NCBI GenBank assembly: GCA_016206405.1
Contig: JACQRQ010000142.1
Location: 1 to 15,597 of the forward strand
Direction of reading: 5' to 3'
Source of the DNA: Elusimicrobiota bacterium
Lineage (GTDB): Bacteria; Elusimicrobiota; Elusimicrobia; O2-12-FULL-59-9
Length of the DNA: 15,597 bases
Made by a program: the position numbers and the translations under genes. The notes beneath the pieces are model-generated. The model saw nothing but the letters and a program-made list of their open reading frames with translations. It did no database searches and was not told the origin of the DNA. Numbering within the stretch: position 1 is the stretch's first letter; every line of letters begins with the position of its first letter. This document shows positions 13,908-15,597 of the stretch, in pieces.

Positions 13908-14993
13908 ATGGCGCAGACATTGGAAAAGGCGAAGAAGGTCTCCCCCAAGGATTATTTCTTGAATTTAAGCCCCGGCAAATTGGCGGGGCTCAAGCAAATC
14001 ACCGACGCCGGCGGGCGCTTCAAAGTTTTCGCCCTGGACCAGTCCAATTCCTTCAAGAAAGCCCTGCGCGCCATGCATGAGCGGCAGGGGACTCCAGGCG
14101 AGCCGGACTACGGGGAGATTCGGGACGTCAAAATGGAGATGGTGTCGTTTCTGGGCGGCTATGCGAGCGGCGTTCTTTTGGACGTCAATTACGGCGCCCG
14201 GCAATGCCTCAATACCGACAGCCTGCCGCGCGGCGTCGGGCTCATCGTTCGCTGCGAGATGAGCCGGGACGCGGGGCACACCGGACAGATGGAGCCGGGC
14301 TGGAGCGTGGAAAAAATCAAGCGCATGGGCGCCGGCGCCGTGAAGCTCTTGGTCTACCTCGACACCGCGGACGCCAAAAACACCCGGGCGCAGGAGGCCT
14401 TCGTCAAACAGGTGTGGAGAGAGTGCCAGAAATGGGACATTCTGCTCATGATCGAGGAGCTTTCCTATCCCAGAAAGGGCGAGGACAAAGACGCCCCCGA
14501 GTATTTGGTTCGCAAAAGCCGCAATATCCTTGAAGCCTGCAAATTGATAGGTCCGTATGCCGACATTTTGAAGCTGGAATTCCCCGGCAACTTAAAGAAC
14601 ATGGGCAAGGCGGAGATCATGGAGAACCTCGAAGCGTTGGACGAGGCGGCCATCCGGCCGTGGGTGCTATTGTCGGCCGGCGAGAAGTTCGACGTCTTCA
14701 TCCAATACGTCGAGATGGCGATGAAGGCGGGCTCCAGCGGCTACATGGCGGGCCGGGCGATTTTCAACGAATATTTCCTTCAGGACACTTCCGCCCAGCG
14801 CCGGCAATTTTTGAAGACCACGGGCGCGCAGCGCATAGAGAAGCTCAACGAAATCATCGATCGCGAAGCGACGCCTTGGATGGACCGCTATCAACTAAGC
14901 GCCGAGGCCATGGGATCGGCGGTCCGGCCGGATTGGTATCTTGAAAAAGGCCGGAGCGCGGCCGCGCGGGAGGGCGTCCAAGGCGACTACTGA
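13908..14993 (+). CDS. lacD: LacD-family class I aldolase (tagatose/fructose-1,6-bisphosphate aldolase)
   Basis: A 361-residue TIM-barrel aldolase of the tagatose-1,6-bisphosphate aldolase family. Matching segments are FKVFALDQSNSFKKAL near the start, GVLLDVNYG, MGAGAVKLLVYLD, ILLMIEELSY, ADILKLEFPGN with the probable Schiff-base lysine K222, WVLLSAGEKFDVFIQYVE and GYMAGRAIF. Family members cleave ketose 1,6-bisphosphates to glyceraldehyde 3-phosphate and dihydroxyacetone phosphate; LacD enzymes also accept fructose 1,6-bisphosphate. No tagatose or lactose genes are nearby, while a phosphofructokinase overlaps its stop (TGATG). A glycolytic or gluconeogenic fructose-bisphosphate role therefore seems likelier than tagatose catabolism. 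The start is fixed by AAGGAGG 5 bases upstream. The N-terminal 20 residues and the C-terminus are somewhat longer than in classic LacD. Confidence 0.85.
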   Translation: MAQTLEKAKKVSPKDYFLNLSPGKLAGLKQITDAGGRFKVFALDQSNSFKKALRAMHERQGTPGEPDYGEIRDVKMEMVSFLGGYASGVLLDVNYGARQCLNTDSLPRGVGLIVRCEMSRDAGHTGQMEPGWSVEKIKRMGAGAVKLLVYLDTADAKNTRAQEAFVKQVWRECQKWDILLMIEELSYPRKGEDKDAPEYLVRKSRNILEACKLIGPYADILKLEFPGNLKNMGKAEIMENLEALDEAAIRPWVLLSAGEKFDVFIQYVEMAMKAGSSGYMAGRAIFNEYFLQDTSAQRRQFLKTTGAQRIEKLNEIIDREATPWMDRYQLSAEAMGSAVRPDWYLEKGRSAAAREGVQGDY

Positions 14994-15597
14994 TGGCCAA
15001 GCGTCTGGGCATCCTCACCGGCGGCGGCGACTGCCCGGGGCTCAATCCCGCGGTGCGCGGCTGCGTGCTGCAGGCCGCGCGCCTGGGCTGGGAGTGCGCC
15101 GGTTTTTTGGACGGCTGGAAAGGGCTGGTGGAAGCGCAGTCGATCGCCCTGCGGCCCGAGGACGTCGAAGATTGGATCAACAAGGGCGGCACTTTGCTCG
15201 GCTCGTCCCGAACCAATCCCTTCAAACGGGAGGGCGGGCCGGAGTTGTGCAGGCAAAATTTCAAGAAACTGGGCCTGGACGCTCTGGTCGCGATGGGGGG
15301 CGAGGACACTCTGGGCGTGGCCGCGCGGCTTTACCGGGAGTTTGGATTTCCGGTCGTGGGCGTTCCCAAAACCATGGATAACGATCTCTCCGCCACCGAT
15401 TTCACTTTCGGCTTCGACACGGCGGCCACGATCGCCGTGGATGCGGCCGAGCGCCTTAAGGACACCGGCCGAAGCCACCACCGCGCCATGGTTTTGGAGG
15501 TGATGGGACGCCATGCCGGCTGGGTGGCGCTCTACACGGGCCTGGCCAGCGGGGCCGACTTCACCGTGATTCCTGAAAAGCCCGTTTCGATCAAAGA
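14993..15597 (+). CDS. pfp: 6-phosphofructokinase, group III, PPi-type residues (3' end outside window)
   Basis: The first 201 residues of a phosphofructokinase; the stop lies beyond the right edge. Conserved features are the nucleotide/PPi loop LTGGGDCPGLNPAVRG near the start, GSSRTNPF, MGGEDTLGVA (D105), VPKTMDNDLSATDFTFGFDT (K126, catalytic D129) and VMGRHAGW. The enzyme phosphorylates fructose 6-phosphate to the 1,6-bisphosphate. In this family Asp and Lys at the positions equal to E. coli Gly104 and Gly124 mark pyrophosphate-dependent enzymes, and both are present here. The PKTxDNDLSATDxTFGFDT block is typical of group III, as in actinobacterial PPi-PFK. PPi use would make the step reversible. 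The start codon shares a base with the aldolase stop (TGATG), so the two are coupled. Confidence 0.9.
   Translation, partial: MAKRLGILTGGGDCPGLNPAVRGCVLQAARLGWECAGFLDGWKGLVEAQSIALRPEDVEDWINKGGTLLGSSRTNPFKREGGPELCRQNFKKLGLDALVAMGGEDTLGVAARLYREFGFPVVGVPKTMDNDLSATDFTFGFDTAATIAVDAAERLKDTGRSHHRAMVLEVMGRHAGWVALYTGLASGADFTVIPEKPVSIK

Overview
The window is GC-rich and almost fully coding. It reads as chromosomal DNA from an uncultivated Gram-negative-type bacterium. Two exported proteins, one ending like an outer-membrane beta-barrel, point to a double membrane. A LacD-type aldolase next to a group III phosphofructokinase with pyrophosphate-type residues suggests an atypical glycolysis. No marker here fixes the phylum; an Elusimicrobiota/Omnitrophota-like lineage is only a guess.

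Layout: (1) Positions 1-400 hold the end of a mobile element: the C-terminus of a serine site-specific recombinase whose last four codons and stop lie inside the 3' part of a tRNA-Gln(CUG) gene on the opposite strand. (2) Positions 557-4092 (+) form a tight run: a soluble GAF-PAS sensor histidine kinase, a TldD-type metallopeptidase with no TldE beside it, and a small membrane-anchored protein with a PrcB C-terminal-like domain, overlapping tldD by ATGA. (3) Positions 4112-6738 (-) hold a two-gene operon, convergent with the previous one: a Nudix hydrolase followed 8 bases later by a cNMP-binding/patatin phospholipase with a degenerate MinD/ParA-like middle region. (4) Positions 6737-11964 (+) hold dnaE and a single-domain response regulator that overlaps its 3' end. 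The dnaE and Nudix start codons share one CATG. dnaE is interrupted by a 453-residue intein with a LAGLIDADG endonuclease at the conserved GYGFNK/SH site. (5) Positions 11965-15597 (+) begin with a good sigma70-like promoter and a GC-rich leader hairpin, followed by an exported HEAT-repeat protein, a probable outer-membrane barrel protein, a LacD-family aldolase with the strongest Shine-Dalgarno seen here, and a phosphofructokinase that runs off the right edge.

How they work together: the aldolase and phosphofructokinase (stop/start overlap TGATG) should carry out consecutive upper-glycolysis steps. The HEAT-repeat and barrel genes overlap and probably form an envelope pair. The histidine kinase and the response regulator are both orphans and could be partners. 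The clearest special features are the dnaE intein and the recombinase/tRNA junction. No CRISPR array, insertion sequence or rRNA is visible, and no gap between genes exceeds about 165 bases.
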